A program made the position numbers and the translations under genes. The notes under the pieces were generated by a model that had not been told where the DNA came from, did not search any database, and saw nothing but the letters and a program-made list of their open reading frames with translations. Of a stretch of 46,752 nucleotides of DNA, positions 1-10,498 are shown piece after piece (the stretch's first letter is position 1; each line of letters begins with the position of its first letter). This stretch comes from a virus: IMG/VR virus record IMGVR_UViG_3300030333_006847, positions 1 to 46,752 of that record; one strand, 5' to 3'.

Positions 1-161
1 TTACCAGCAGCATAAAAAGTTCCATATTTTAACAGTTCTTTGTATAAATCTTTAAAGAAAGGTTCTTTCTTTTTGATTTTAACTGCTTCTGTATAAGTTA
101 TTTCTTGAGCATTTATATTACTAGAACATAGTAATATTATTATTAATAGTAGTATTCTCAT
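1..161 (-). CDS. Secreted or periplasmic phage protein, partial (C-terminus beyond window)
   Basis: Reading leftward from an ATG at 161, I translated 53 codons that stay open to the window edge, so the gene is cut. The product begins with a clear signal peptide: MR, a run of Leu/Ile (about residues 3-11), then CSSNINA followed by Q. Signal peptides ending in A-Q are typical of Bacteroidota. The Cys is preceded by Leu, so a lipoprotein signal is unlikely. The mature part starts QEITYTEAV and then has a KKKEPFFKDLYKELLKYGT segment. I recall similar short secreted proteins at the end of structural blocks in uncultured marine phages, without a known function. It lies 46 nt beyond the 2977-aa gene and is probably cotranscribed, although a candidate leader motif lies just upstream. 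Confidence 0.75.
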   Translation of the reverse strand, partial: MRILLLIIILLCSSNINAQEITYTEAVKIKKKEPFFKDLYKELLKYGTFYAAG

Positions 162-170
162 AGTTTAGTC

Positions 171-191
171 TTTATATTCTTATATTATCAC
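171..191 (-). promoter_or_regulatory. AT-rich leader element upstream of the secreted-protein gene
   Basis: On the minus strand this reads GTGATAATATAA followed by GAATATAAA and ends 9 nt before the ATG at 161. The 12-mer GTGATAATATAA recurs upstream of the coiled-coil gene (180-191 and 30129-30140). The 13-nt AT-rich part next to the start recurs upstream of the 270-aa gene (11324-11336). It may be a promoter -10-like element or a translation leader. AT-rich sequence makes chance matches easier. Confidence 0.3.
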
Positions 192-207
192 TTATTTTCT
201 TTAATTT

Positions 208-3200
208 TTAATCATATTTTATTGGAGTTCCTCCAAGTTCTCTTATTAATTTTTCTTCTCTATTTTTCTTTCTAGTGTTTACACCTTTCTTTATAGATTT
301 CTTTTTCTCCTCTTCTTTATCTGAAGGTAACTCTAATTGCCATTCAGGCCAACCGCCGTATAAAGCCATTTTTTCCCAAGTTTTAACATCTTCACCATTC
401 GCATCTTTTATATTTTCACCAATGATTAATGGTCTATCTAAAGGAAGGTTAACAGCGGCTGATAAAACTTTTGCACTTGCTAAAACAGCAGGATTATCTA
501 AACTAAATCCTTTTTCTTTAACTTCATCCATTTCATATTCAAAAGTATAACCAGCTTGCATTAATTTAGATACTTTTGAATCTATAGGTGGTGATATATC
601 TAAAATTTTTAAACCAACTTTACTGTATTGAGGTCTTTTCTTTTTACTTTGTTTTTCAGCTTCTAGCGCCATGTTTTTAAACGCATCAAGTGCAGCGCCA
701 TATATTCCCATACCTCTTAATAAAGAAGACGCCATACCATTATATAAATCTACTTGTGATTGTTCATCTATTTCTTCATCTTCAAAACCAAATTTAAATA
801 ATGCTTGTTGTAATGCATTGAACATTAAGTTTTGAATAGCACCATAATAAATTATTTTTGATACATTAGCTCTCCAATCACCTCTACCATTTTTCAAATC
901 TAAATAAGCTTTGTTCATTAATCTAGTATACTGAGCTGGTGTGTTACCAAAAGCTAAAACTAATCTACCTAATGTACTAGCTTGTTGTGCACTAATTCTA
1001 TCAACCCTACTAGATTGTTGTGCTTCTTCTGTTAACTCTCTAAAATCTTCAAAAGCTTTTTTCTCAGCTTCTATTTTAGACATACCTTTTTTAAGATAAG
1101 TATTAATTCTATTTCGATACATACTTGCTCCACCGGAAGCAATAGCATGACTATCAGCAATTCTTGTTAAAATAAAACCTTTATTTAATAACCAGCTAAG
1201 AGCTCCATTTATACCTTTTTTATGAGCTGCGTCTGCAATTTCACTTTCTGATACATTGATTTGCAAACCACCTCTTCTTTGAACCATAAAATCAGAGTTA
1301 ATTAATTTCATATAATCCTTCCAAAATTGAGGTTGATTAGCAAATGCTTTAGCAGCTTTTAAAGGATTGTTATCATGCCAGTTTACATAGTTGATTGTAG
1401 ATATAGTTTGAAGTATTGCAGATCTTGTATTTAAAAACATTATAGTACCAACGGAATTGTTAACCCAGTCTAAAGCTTGTTGTTCTAATTTTCCAGCATT
1501 ACCAGGAAGAACATTAGCGTTTTTACCAGTCTTCATTCTTCCCATCATATTTTCCATGGCTTTTCTCCAATTAGTACCTAACGTAGCTTCTAATTTATTC
1601 ATCATTTCAGGAGTAAATATTGCATCCATGTTATCTTGCCATTGTTTTAAATACTTAGCTCTTCTAGTTGTATTCAAACCTCTCATTAAATCTGTAGTTA
1701 TAGTACCCATCAACCAATCACCTTCTGGCTTTGCATAACCTTCACCTAAATTTGTTTCTATTAATCTTTTAGAGAAGTTTACTAATGGTTTATTTTTCTC
1801 AACAAATTCAATAATACTTCTTAAATCAGTTTTAGATATACCAGGTATCTCCATACCTTGTTTATGCCAAGTGTATACTCTTACAGCGTGTTCATAAGTA
1901 TAACCATCTAATTCCTTAACTTCTTTTCTTAAGTTTTTAGGTATACCAGCTTTTGTTAAATCTCTTTTCATTTCCTTAAACTCCGCCATCATTCTTATTT
2001 GATCACCAGATATAGCTGTATTAGCTCTTTCCCAAGGTTTAATTAAATGTTCTCTCATCCAAGCCATATCCGCATTACCTTGTTTACCTTTACCTAATAA
2101 TGGATATAACAAACCAACAAAGTCTTGATGAGATGATGCTATTACACTCCATCTACCTGATTTTTTACCTCTTAATTTTGCTTTAACATCAGAGAATCGT
2201 TTTTTAGCATCTACACCATGTGTTCTTTCTATCATCTTATTCATGTCTGCGTTGAGATCGATAGATGCATAAGCTCTTTGAATATCTGATTTAACATCAA
2301 GAACTTTCATAACATCTCTTACTAACTTAACGTTTTGATAAGCGTCATCAACAAAGTAAAAATCATTATAACCTTCCGCTGCTCTATCAATTAACCAATT
2401 TGCTTTAGCAGATGCTGTTCCGTTTTCTAAACCAACAATATTTTTTAAAGGTATTTCTAATCCCATGCCTTTTAAAAACGCGTGTATAGCAGCTGCGGAG
2501 GCTTGAGGTCTAGCTGTTAATATAAAAATATCTTTACTACCAAACTTCTCTTGACGTTTCATTGCGAGATCAAACAATGGACCTTTTTTACCTTCAATTA
2601 CCTTTTCAAATTCTTTAAAATTAAATTTTGCCCCTTTAGATTCTAGTTCGGCGTGGCGTTTAGCAAAATCAGTAGCATTAATTTTAAATGTTTTTCCATC
2701 AAGTTCAACTATTACTTTACTTTTTGTTTTAGCTATAGTGTCATCAAAGTCAAAAACACTTAATCCTTTTCTTTCTTTATTTCTTATTCTAGCTAGATCT
2801 AAAGCTTTATCAATATTTTTAGCTCTTTCCATTAACTTACCAACATCTTCACCTTTTGAGGCAAATGATTTAATTTCTTTTTGTAAGTTATCTTTAATCT
2901 TTTGTATTTCTTTTACTGCTTTACCAGCGTTGACCACATCTAGAGTTAACTCTTCCCATGTTTTACCTGTTCGTAAATCAAATGTTGTTTCTAATGCTTT
3001 TCTATTAATCAAGAAACCAGCTTTAGCCCAACCATCTAATCTTTCAACTCCAAACTCAGACATAAATGTACCAGTTTTACCAGGAAATCTAAAATCTTTA
3101 CTATCTATAATAGTTTGTAGCTCTTTTGATATTAAACTTTGTTTGTAATTTTTTACTAAATAATTTAATTTTGTATTGAATGCTGCTTTATCACCAACAT

Positions 3201-6200
3201 TTTTAACCATTTCAACCAAAATATTACCTGTAAAGTTTAATAATTGAAGTTCATGTTCAGCATATGATTTGTGTTTACCTTTTTGAATAGCTGTTATTGT
3301 TGCTCCTACTCTAAATATTGAATCCCCCATATTAGTTTGAGCTTGTAACATAGCCATTATATGTTGAATCACTTTTGGTTTTAATTCCTTAGGTGCTTCC
3401 GCATACATATCAAATATTTTATTTATAGTATATGTTAGTAATTTTTCATTAGCTTCTATAGTTTTTTCATATGTAGTTCCTTTAGCTTTTAACCATTTAT
3501 TTCTAAAGTTTATTACATCTGCAGAAGTTTTTATACTATTTAATTCTTTAAGTGATATACTACCTTCTTTATATAATGTTTTACCATTGACAACTTTAAC
3601 ATTATCTATTTCTTTAAATTTACCTTTACCTTTTACTCCTTTAAGATAAACACCACGATCTGCCTCTCTTATTTTGTGTCCACCAACAGTACCACTCATT
3701 CCAGGCATATTAACTATAGCATTTGAATAACCTTTTCCTCTTGACGGTGTAATTAAACGAGAATCAAATCTATTTAATAGGTTAGTTGTAAACTCACCCA
3801 TATAATAATCTTTATCAATATTACCCCAATCAAATTCAATTTCTGGAAATTCCTTTTCTATTATTTTTGTAAAATCATTATAACTTTTACCAGTGTATAT
3901 TGGAACAGCTTTTGTTTTTAATTTATCTAAAGCTCTTAAGGCGTTAGCTCTAGCTATTTGAGATTTTAGTACATCAGTTGGTATAACATAATCCATACCA
4001 TCTTCTATTTGTTTCCAATATTTATCAACAAAATTCTTACCTTCTTTAGTTGTCATTAAAGAGTTTTTAACATCTTCTAATACAACGTAACCAGGTTTAC
4101 TTTGCCAATCTGCATTTTTAAATTCTCTTAATGCTCTGTCTGCTATTTTAAATTCCATTGAAGCAAATCCTTCTGGAGTAGCACCTTTAATTTTTCTTAT
4201 TTGAATTTCCATTTGAAGAGCATCTCTTCGTCCTTTAGGTAATTTAATTTCTGGATTCTTTAAAATATCTCTTAGCATTTGGTTTGTCCAGACACCAGCT
4301 TGTAATTTTTTATAATTATTTTCTTTCTTAGCCCAAGTATCTTTTCTACCAGAGTGTATTATATCAACTAACCTATCATATCGTCTTTCACTACCTGCAG
4401 CTTTATCCCATTTAAAAGTTCTAGCATTAGTTTTTGCAGCATGCTCAACACTCATTTCATCAGACTTAAATTTCTTTCCAGTGTTTGTGAAGAATTCTTT
4501 AAATATAGATTTTAAAACACCTGAATTTTCATAAAACTTAGGATTAGATTGTTTTGGTAAAGCGTCATAACTAATTTTTTTATTATTCTCCCAAAACTCT
4601 CTACCACTCATGAAATCTAATTCTTTAACAACTGTCTCCCATGCTTGTTCATGTATCTTACCATAGGTAAATTCTTCATTAGATATTTTCTTATCGTTTA
4701 ATATTTCTACTAAACGATTATTTATCTTTTCTATAGATTTAGGATTTATAGGTCCCTTTATTTTTTTACCTTCTTCATTTATTCTAACCCACTCATAATC
4801 TTTTATTTGTAAACCTTTTGGAGGTTTTGCAGGATTACTAGATTCTAATCCAAACTCTATTGGTTTAGGTCTACCAGAAGTTGGTTGCTCAAACCCAGTT
4901 AACTCAGATACTTCTTTCGTAGCAAACATACCTTGTTTCTCTAATTGAATAGCCTCAAATTGCTTATCAATACCTCTACCTTTTATCTCTTGTATCCTTG
5001 TATTTAATTCACCAACTATCCATGAACTTAATTTACCTTTATCAGGACTATATCTTCTAAGTATATCTTGTAAACCCCTTTTATCTGCTAAAACTAAATC
5101 ATTTACTAAATCATAATATTTAGTTCCAGGTTCTAGTCTAGAATATTGATCTTTAGGTACTGGTATTCTATATTTTTCAGGGACACGTCTATTGTATAAT
5201 GTGATTGCAACATCTACCAATGGTCCAACTTTATTACCCGCTACTAAATAATATGCATCATAATTAGGATTTCTTGGATCAACTTCCCATCTATTATTTA
5301 TTTTTTTATAACCCATTAGTTCTCTCCAAGCCTCACCTCTTTCTTTAGAACCATGTATATCTTCATTGTATATAGCTTGTAGTGTATTAGATAGTTTCTT
5401 AGCATCTACTTTTCTTCCATCACTAACCTCAAAAGAAACTGATTCCATAGATTTATCAGCTTCCATTTTAGCTTTTGTCCTTTCTAATCTACCATCATAC
5501 TCAAGTATCTCATTGTATATTCTTTCATTCTGAATTTTTCTAAACATGTTAACTTGCTTAGCAGTCATTGTACCTGCTTTAACACTTCTTGAGAAGTTAG
5601 CTAAAAAGTTTATAACATCTTGCTTTGTTTTTAATGTGTTAAATACGTGTGTACCTGTGTATTCAGCTGCAAATTTATCTATATTTTGTTTTAGTGAAGT
5701 CCAACCTTTAGTTTGCACTAATTTAGCATACATTTTAGGGTTAGCTAATATCTCAGCAGCATAAGCAACATATTCAGAAGCTTTTATATTATCAAAGTTT
5801 TTACTAGTACCATAGTTGTTTTTGATGAAATCTTCAAGATTCATTTCCTTCTTCATTCCAACTTCCCATCCTTTTCTTATACCGTTTACCTTTACTATTT
5901 GAGGTATACCATAGCCTTCTTTATTTAATCCATTAAAAGCTTCTTTTATAACCATCTTAAATGCTGTTGCTACTCCCTTATCGTTTTTAAATAGAGCTTC
6001 AAAAACAGCATGTGTAACCTCATGAGGCATTTTACCAGATTCTACAGCCATAACATCAATTAATATCTTACCATCTGTAGTAAACTCTGCTGCAGCTTTT
6101 TTATTTTGAAAACCTTTTTTACCAACAACAGTTTCAAATCTCCAATTTTTACTTGGATCAATTAACTTCATTGTTTCTATATAGTTTCTACCAATCCTTT

Positions 6201-9141
6201 CTAATACCTTTTTAGCTTTAGCTGGATCTTTCCATTCAGTTTCTCTATCAATTATATCTAACCTCTTACTTAATGAATTCCATAAATCTGAATATTTATC
6301 ATATTGTTTTTGTGCTTCTTTGTTTTCAGGATCTTTTTCTAACTCTCTTTCATACTTCTTCATGTTATCATAAGCCTTCTGCTCTGCTTTCCTTATAGAT
6401 TCTGTTTTTCTAAACGCATATTTTATACCACCAGGACCAAGAGCTCCTTTAGCACCTACTATAGAGAATACAGCAAAATCTATAATACCTTGTATACCTC
6501 TTTCACCCATATCGCTATAATGATCTTCAAGATAATTCATTACATCTGAATTACCTTTTAAATCTTCAATTACGTTTTCTAAAACACCTGCTGCTTCTAC
6601 AGAAATCATACCAGCTGTACCTGACCTACCAAAACCTAATAAAGTGTTTCTTAAATTACTTTGACCTGGAGGAAGTAATTTATGTAATCCTCTACCAACA
6701 CCATAAAAAGCAAATCCACCACCTGGATGGTAATAGTCTTCAAATGCTAGTTTCATTTTTAATTCCTCTCTAAAACCCATATAGGTAAAATGACCTAATG
6801 TACCAAGTGGATCTATTTCATCACCCCATCTCATTTGTTTACCTGGTCTACCTCTTGTTGCTGGATTACCTAAAATATCTCTAATCGCTTTTTGATTCTT
6901 AGAGTTTTGTGTCCAAAGGTTGAATTCCATTGTACCAACTTTCTGTCCACTAGCTTTTTCTAATTTATTTAAAGCCTTATAACCTATTCTTTCTCCACTA
7001 GCAGTTCTATATATCCTTGTTACTTTATTTACTAAGTTAGTAACACCACCAATAGCACCAGCAACGTTACCAGTTTGAACCATCGCAGCTTCAATCATTG
7101 CAAACTCAACTATAGCTGGGACAAAACCAGCAACACCTTCACCTATTCTATAAAGAGTACCTCTTTCAATTTCTTCCTTTTGATCTTCTGTTAATGGGAC
7201 TTCTGATGCATTTGATATTTGATCTAGTATATCTAATCTTTTTCTATTTGTCATCCAAGCTGCACCACCTGCACTTTCTCTACTTAAATCCCAGTCTTCA
7301 CCTATGGCGTCTCCTACACCTTCTAACAAAGTTTCTCCAATAAAATGACTTACACCATCAGTTACATTCTCTGCGAACGTATCGTTATAAGAACCTGGAT
7401 CTATATTTAATAAAGCAATATCAGATAAAACAGCATGTCTAGTTAATATATTATGTCTATCTTGTCTATATCTATCTATTTCTCTTTTCCATTCCATGGA
7501 TAAATCGTTATTATTATATTGCTCTTCATCATCATGGAATATACCTAAACTTCTTCTTTCTGTCCAATCAAATTTTTGGTTTTCGCTATGTTCTAATAAA
7601 CCAACATGACCATCAGGGCTATTAAATAAATCTGCCCAATCTCTATCAATTCCTGTTTTAGTAGCTTCGACATTAAAATTAGGATCTCTGGATAAAATTA
7701 ACTGTTTAACCTCTTCTGGTAGTTGTTTAAAGCTAGAATCACCAAAAGTATAACCATCTGATTTTACTATATCATATTTTGCTAAATCACCTTTTCTTAC
7801 ATTAAAAATAAAACCATTATCATTTATACCAACTGGTCGATAATTTTTATTAGATTTATCTTTTTCATGTAAATCTGCGTCTTTTAAAATGTTTAAAAGA
7901 TAATTTAATACTTCATGATCATTTATAACAACTTGTTGTATTTCATTATATTCTCTATCACTATTCCATCTGTTAACACTTGTGGTATTATACTCTTCTG
8001 TAACTATTTGCTCATATGTTCTTGTGTCAGAAACTCTTTGACCAATCTCATCTTTTATTTTAGATTCTGCATTTTGAAATAATTCATTCCAATAGTTTTT
8101 TCTAGGTTCTGGTAACTCAACTAATTCACTATTAGTCTGACCAGTTGTAAAATCATAAGCTGGTACATAACTACCTGTCCACAATTTGTTTCCATCTTCA
8201 AGCATTTGCTCAAATTGATTTTTTTCGTTTGTAAGTTGAGCTTGTAATTCTTTATATTTTTCTGGATCTTCTTCTGATAATTTTTTTGTAAGTTGACTTT
8301 CAGTATTTCTTATTCTTTTTACTTGCGTATATATATTTTGTTTCCATTCAGGCATATTTAATACAGATTGTCCTTCACCCCATTTTTCTATATTTTTTAT
8401 AGCTTCAGATGGAGTAGAACCTATAAAAACTTTTTTAATATTTCCATCTTCATCTCTTATTTCTATATTTTCTTCATTATATACAGCTGATTCTATATTG
8501 AGCATTTGCTCAGTAGCTTGATTTTGAGATCTAATATCTCTTGCTGTTTTTGCCTTATGTTCTATTGATTTTGTTATTATCTTATGTAGATCTTGTTCTA
8601 AGATTTTATCGGAATGTGTTGGGGAATCTAGTTCAAGATCCCACCACTTAGTGTAACCAAACTCTCTTTTTATTGCTTGTGTTAAACTATTTAATTGCTC
8701 TGATGCAGCACCGTCTTCGTAGTATAGTCCACCTTCTTTATCAAGGTACTCCCAAAACGTAGCTTCAGAATCAACTTCTAAATTATCTGGTAATTCTACA
8801 TTTTCTCTAATCCAATCTGCGTTACCTAATAATTCACTTACTGTTGAATGAATATTTTTTGCCTCTGTTTTAAATTCTGGATCTTCTAATCTTTTCTTTT
8901 CTTCCTCATTTTTCTTTCGAACCTCTTCTTCTAGTGCTTCACTATAATAATGTCCAGCTTGCTGTTTTATATCAATTGTATCACCATGTATATTAATCAT
9001 AGTGTTGTTATCAGCATCTGGAATTTCATAATCAATATTCTCTTCTTCTTTTTCTATTTCATCTGGCTCAAGTAAAAGAACTGCATCCTTTTCACTCACC
9101 CCATATGTATCCATTATGTCTTGAATTTTTTTACTCGGCAT
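208..9141 (-). CDS. Giant multidomain virion/ejection protein (zincin motif and HAD phosphatase-like domain)
   Basis: This 2977-aa protein is the last large gene of the structural block, where podoviruses encode internal virion or DNA-ejection proteins. The N-terminal third is charged and coiled-coil-like, with a hydrophobic Gly/Ala segment near residues 675-710. HEVTH near residue 1040 matches the HExxH zinc-protease motif. Residues about 2128-2290 look like a complete HAD-family phosphohydrolase: DFDDT (motif I), LTARP (motif II), a Lys in KANW (motif III) and DDAYQN (motif IV). The rest is largely helical and Lys/Glu-rich. I see no DxDGD or other RNA-polymerase signature, so a virion RNA polymerase is not supported. 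The start is ATG with an AT-rich upstream region. It follows the 443-aa gene by 10 nt. Ejection-protein function is inferred from size, position and domain mixture. Confidence 0.8.
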   Translation of the reverse strand: MPSKKIQDIMDTYGVSEKDAVLLLEPDEIEKEEENIDYEIPDADNNTMINIHGDTIDIKQQAGHYYSEALEEEVRKKNEEEKKRLEDPEFKTEAKNIHSTVSELLGNADWIRENVELPDNLEVDSEATFWEYLDKEGGLYYEDGAASEQLNSLTQAIKREFGYTKWWDLELDSPTHSDKILEQDLHKIITKSIEHKAKTARDIRSQNQATEQMLNIESAVYNEENIEIRDEDGNIKKVFIGSTPSEAIKNIEKWGEGQSVLNMPEWKQNIYTQVKRIRNTESQLTKKLSEEDPEKYKELQAQLTNEKNQFEQMLEDGNKLWTGSYVPAYDFTTGQTNSELVELPEPRKNYWNELFQNAESKIKDEIGQRVSDTRTYEQIVTEEYNTTSVNRWNSDREYNEIQQVVINDHEVLNYLLNILKDADLHEKDKSNKNYRPVGINDNGFIFNVRKGDLAKYDIVKSDGYTFGDSSFKQLPEEVKQLILSRDPNFNVEATKTGIDRDWADLFNSPDGHVGLLEHSENQKFDWTERRSLGIFHDDEEQYNNNDLSMEWKREIDRYRQDRHNILTRHAVLSDIALLNIDPGSYNDTFAENVTDGVSHFIGETLLEGVGDAIGEDWDLSRESAGGAAWMTNRKRLDILDQISNASEVPLTEDQKEEIERGTLYRIGEGVAGFVPAIVEFAMIEAAMVQTGNVAGAIGGVTNLVNKVTRIYRTASGERIGYKALNKLEKASGQKVGTMEFNLWTQNSKNQKAIRDILGNPATRGRPGKQMRWGDEIDPLGTLGHFTYMGFREELKMKLAFEDYYHPGGGFAFYGVGRGLHKLLPPGQSNLRNTLLGFGRSGTAGMISVEAAGVLENVIEDLKGNSDVMNYLEDHYSDMGERGIQGIIDFAVFSIVGAKGALGPGGIKYAFRKTESIRKAEQKAYDNMKKYERELEKDPENKEAQKQYDKYSDLWNSLSKRLDIIDRETEWKDPAKAKKVLERIGRNYIETMKLIDPSKNWRFETVVGKKGFQNKKAAAEFTTDGKILIDVMAVESGKMPHEVTHAVFEALFKNDKGVATAFKMVIKEAFNGLNKEGYGIPQIVKVNGIRKGWEVGMKKEMNLEDFIKNNYGTSKNFDNIKASEYVAYAAEILANPKMYAKLVQTKGWTSLKQNIDKFAAEYTGTHVFNTLKTKQDVINFLANFSRSVKAGTMTAKQVNMFRKIQNERIYNEILEYDGRLERTKAKMEADKSMESVSFEVSDGRKVDAKKLSNTLQAIYNEDIHGSKERGEAWRELMGYKKINNRWEVDPRNPNYDAYYLVAGNKVGPLVDVAITLYNRRVPEKYRIPVPKDQYSRLEPGTKYYDLVNDLVLADKRGLQDILRRYSPDKGKLSSWIVGELNTRIQEIKGRGIDKQFEAIQLEKQGMFATKEVSELTGFEQPTSGRPKPIEFGLESSNPAKPPKGLQIKDYEWVRINEEGKKIKGPINPKSIEKINNRLVEILNDKKISNEEFTYGKIHEQAWETVVKELDFMSGREFWENNKKISYDALPKQSNPKFYENSGVLKSIFKEFFTNTGKKFKSDEMSVEHAAKTNARTFKWDKAAGSERRYDRLVDIIHSGRKDTWAKKENNYKKLQAGVWTNQMLRDILKNPEIKLPKGRRDALQMEIQIRKIKGATPEGFASMEFKIADRALREFKNADWQSKPGYVVLEDVKNSLMTTKEGKNFVDKYWKQIEDGMDYVIPTDVLKSQIARANALRALDKLKTKAVPIYTGKSYNDFTKIIEKEFPEIEFDWGNIDKDYYMGEFTTNLLNRFDSRLITPSRGKGYSNAIVNMPGMSGTVGGHKIREADRGVYLKGVKGKGKFKEIDNVKVVNGKTLYKEGSISLKELNSIKTSADVINFRNKWLKAKGTTYEKTIEANEKLLTYTINKIFDMYAEAPKELKPKVIQHIMAMLQAQTNMGDSIFRVGATITAIQKGKHKSYAEHELQLLNFTGNILVEMVKNVGDKAAFNTKLNYLVKNYKQSLISKELQTIIDSKDFRFPGKTGTFMSEFGVERLDGWAKAGFLINRKALETTFDLRTGKTWEELTLDVVNAGKAVKEIQKIKDNLQKEIKSFASKGEDVGKLMERAKNIDKALDLARIRNKERKGLSVFDFDDTIAKTKSKVIVELDGKTFKINATDFAKRHAELESKGAKFNFKEFEKVIEGKKGPLFDLAMKRQEKFGSKDIFILTARPQASAAAIHAFLKGMGLEIPLKNIVGLENGTASAKANWLIDRAAEGYNDFYFVDDAYQNVKLVRDVMKVLDVKSDIQRAYASIDLNADMNKMIERTHGVDAKKRFSDVKAKLRGKKSGRWSVIASSHQDFVGLLYPLLGKGKQGNADMAWMREHLIKPWERANTAISGDQIRMMAEFKEMKRDLTKAGIPKNLRKEVKELDGYTYEHAVRVYTWHKQGMEIPGISKTDLRSIIEFVEKNKPLVNFSKRLIETNLGEGYAKPEGDWLMGTITTDLMRGLNTTRRAKYLKQWQDNMDAIFTPEMMNKLEATLGTNWRKAMENMMGRMKTGKNANVLPGNAGKLEQQALDWVNNSVGTIMFLNTRSAILQTISTINYVNWHDNNPLKAAKAFANQPQFWKDYMKLINSDFMVQRRGGLQINVSESEIADAAHKKGINGALSWLLNKGFILTRIADSHAIASGGASMYRNRINTYLKKGMSKIEAEKKAFEDFRELTEEAQQSSRVDRISAQQASTLGRLVLAFGNTPAQYTRLMNKAYLDLKNGRGDWRANVSKIIYYGAIQNLMFNALQQALFKFGFEDEEIDEQSQVDLYNGMASSLLRGMGIYGAALDAFKNMALEAEKQSKKKRPQYSKVGLKILDISPPIDSKVSKLMQAGYTFEYEMDEVKEKGFSLDNPAVLASAKVLSAAVNLPLDRPLIIGENIKDANGEDVKTWEKMALYGGWPEWQLELPSDKEEEKKKSIKKGVNTRKKNREEKLIRELGGTPIKYD

Positions 9142-9151
9142 AATAATTTAT

Positions 9152-10483
9152 TTATTTATTTCTAAACAACTTCTTCGATGCAATATGTTCAGCTAAAAGC
9201 GCATATAATTTTTGTGGATCGTTTAACATCTCTTCTGTTAACCAGAATTGTTGCATTCCTGACGCTTTAAATATAAGTGTTGGAACTCCATCTTTGTTAC
9301 CTTGGATAATACTAATTCCTGGTCCAGAAATATTTTGTTCTATCCAACCAGCAATTTGTGTCAATGAAGCATCATTTTCCTTTGTTAAATCTAAAGCTAA
9401 TAATTTACCAACAAGATCATATCCCTCAAGTGCTTCTGCAGCTTGACCAATATAAGCATATTGACTATTAACTCTTTGGTTATAAGAAACGTTTTCAGCA
9501 TCCATTCCAGATTTAATAACACCAGAATAATATTCAGTTAATTCATTTTTTAAAACATCAATATTTTTAGGATCTCTCCAATCCATAAATGTTTTATTAC
9601 CTTTGATAACTTGATCATCATACCAATCAATAAATCTTTGACCAGTCTGTGCAATATCATCATAAGCAAGAGACTTTAAACCCTCATCACCTATTTGAGA
9701 AAATAAATTCCTCATTTGCTGTTCTACTTTAATAGCGTTATATTTTTCACCTCTCTGTGCTGCAGATGTAAAATTAGTCCACATCTTTATATATTGAGCA
9801 CCACCTTTTTGAGTTTTATCAAACCATTGTGGAAGTTGTTTTTCGTTAACAATCATTGGTTTTCCATCTAATCCTGTAAACTCCCAATGTATTAAACCAT
9901 CTTGTCTCCAAGATCTATCATATTTCTTTCTATATACAGTATCTAATATATGCATGTCTAATTCTGAATTACCATCAGATATTAACCCATCATTAAAGTC
10001 TTGTATATATTCCTCTGATAAATCTTTTAATTGAGTATAAGTGTTATTAATATTCTGATACTCTTGCATTATTTTATCATTAGATAATTTAGCTTGAACA
10101 TAAGCCTCAGAAAATGGATCATCTTCTTGATCCATTATTTGTAAGTTTTCTAAATACTGTTGTTGCATTGCCTTAGATTCAGCAGTTAACCATTCTAAAT
10201 CCATTTGAGGTATTTTTTCCTGTTCTAATGTAGGCATTTTATCAATCTCAGCTTTTCTTTCTTTTTGTCTTCTTCTTTCTTCAGCCATAGACATTCTTTG
10301 GTTATATACCATTTGTTGATCCCACATTCTAGCTCTAGTAGCCTCTTGTTTTAAAACTTTGTTAACAGTATTACCTATTGTAGATTCTATACTATAAGGA
10401 TTTTGAGCAGAGGGATTACCTCTTGCTATTCTTGCTTTACTTACTGCTGCATCTAATTGTATTAAATCTTTATATATTGCCAT
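9152..10483 (-). CDS. Probable internal virion protein, coiled-coil rich
   Basis: A 443-aa hydrophilic protein with no signal peptide or membrane segment. Residues about 45-160 are rich in Gln, Glu, Lys and Arg (for example AEERRRQKERKAE) and should be helical or coiled coil. The C-terminal half is more globular, with Trp/Tyr-containing segments. I do not recognise a catalytic motif. It sits between a 270-aa Gln/Ala-rich protein and the 2977-aa giant, with 10-15 nt spacing, an arrangement resembling the cluster of internal core proteins in T7-like phages. An internal virion or ejection-apparatus role is inferred from this context only. Confidence 0.55.
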   Translation of the reverse strand: MAIYKDLIQLDAAVSKARIARGNPSAQNPYSIESTIGNTVNKVLKQEATRARMWDQQMVYNQRMSMAEERRRQKERKAEIDKMPTLEQEKIPQMDLEWLTAESKAMQQQYLENLQIMDQEDDPFSEAYVQAKLSNDKIMQEYQNINNTYTQLKDLSEEYIQDFNDGLISDGNSELDMHILDTVYRKKYDRSWRQDGLIHWEFTGLDGKPMIVNEKQLPQWFDKTQKGGAQYIKMWTNFTSAAQRGEKYNAIKVEQQMRNLFSQIGDEGLKSLAYDDIAQTGQRFIDWYDDQVIKGNKTFMDWRDPKNIDVLKNELTEYYSGVIKSGMDAENVSYNQRVNSQYAYIGQAAEALEGYDLVGKLLALDLTKENDASLTQIAGWIEQNISGPGISIIQGNKDGVPTLIFKASGMQQFWLTEEMLNDPQKLYALLAEHIASKKLFRNK

Positions 10484-10498
10484 TGTTCTTAATATTTA

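Noticed and set aside
208-9141. N4-type virion RNA polymerase in the 2977-aa protein
   Set aside because: No polymerase signature residues (DxDGD or T7-type catalytic motifs) could be seen; the recognisable parts are zincin- and HAD-like.
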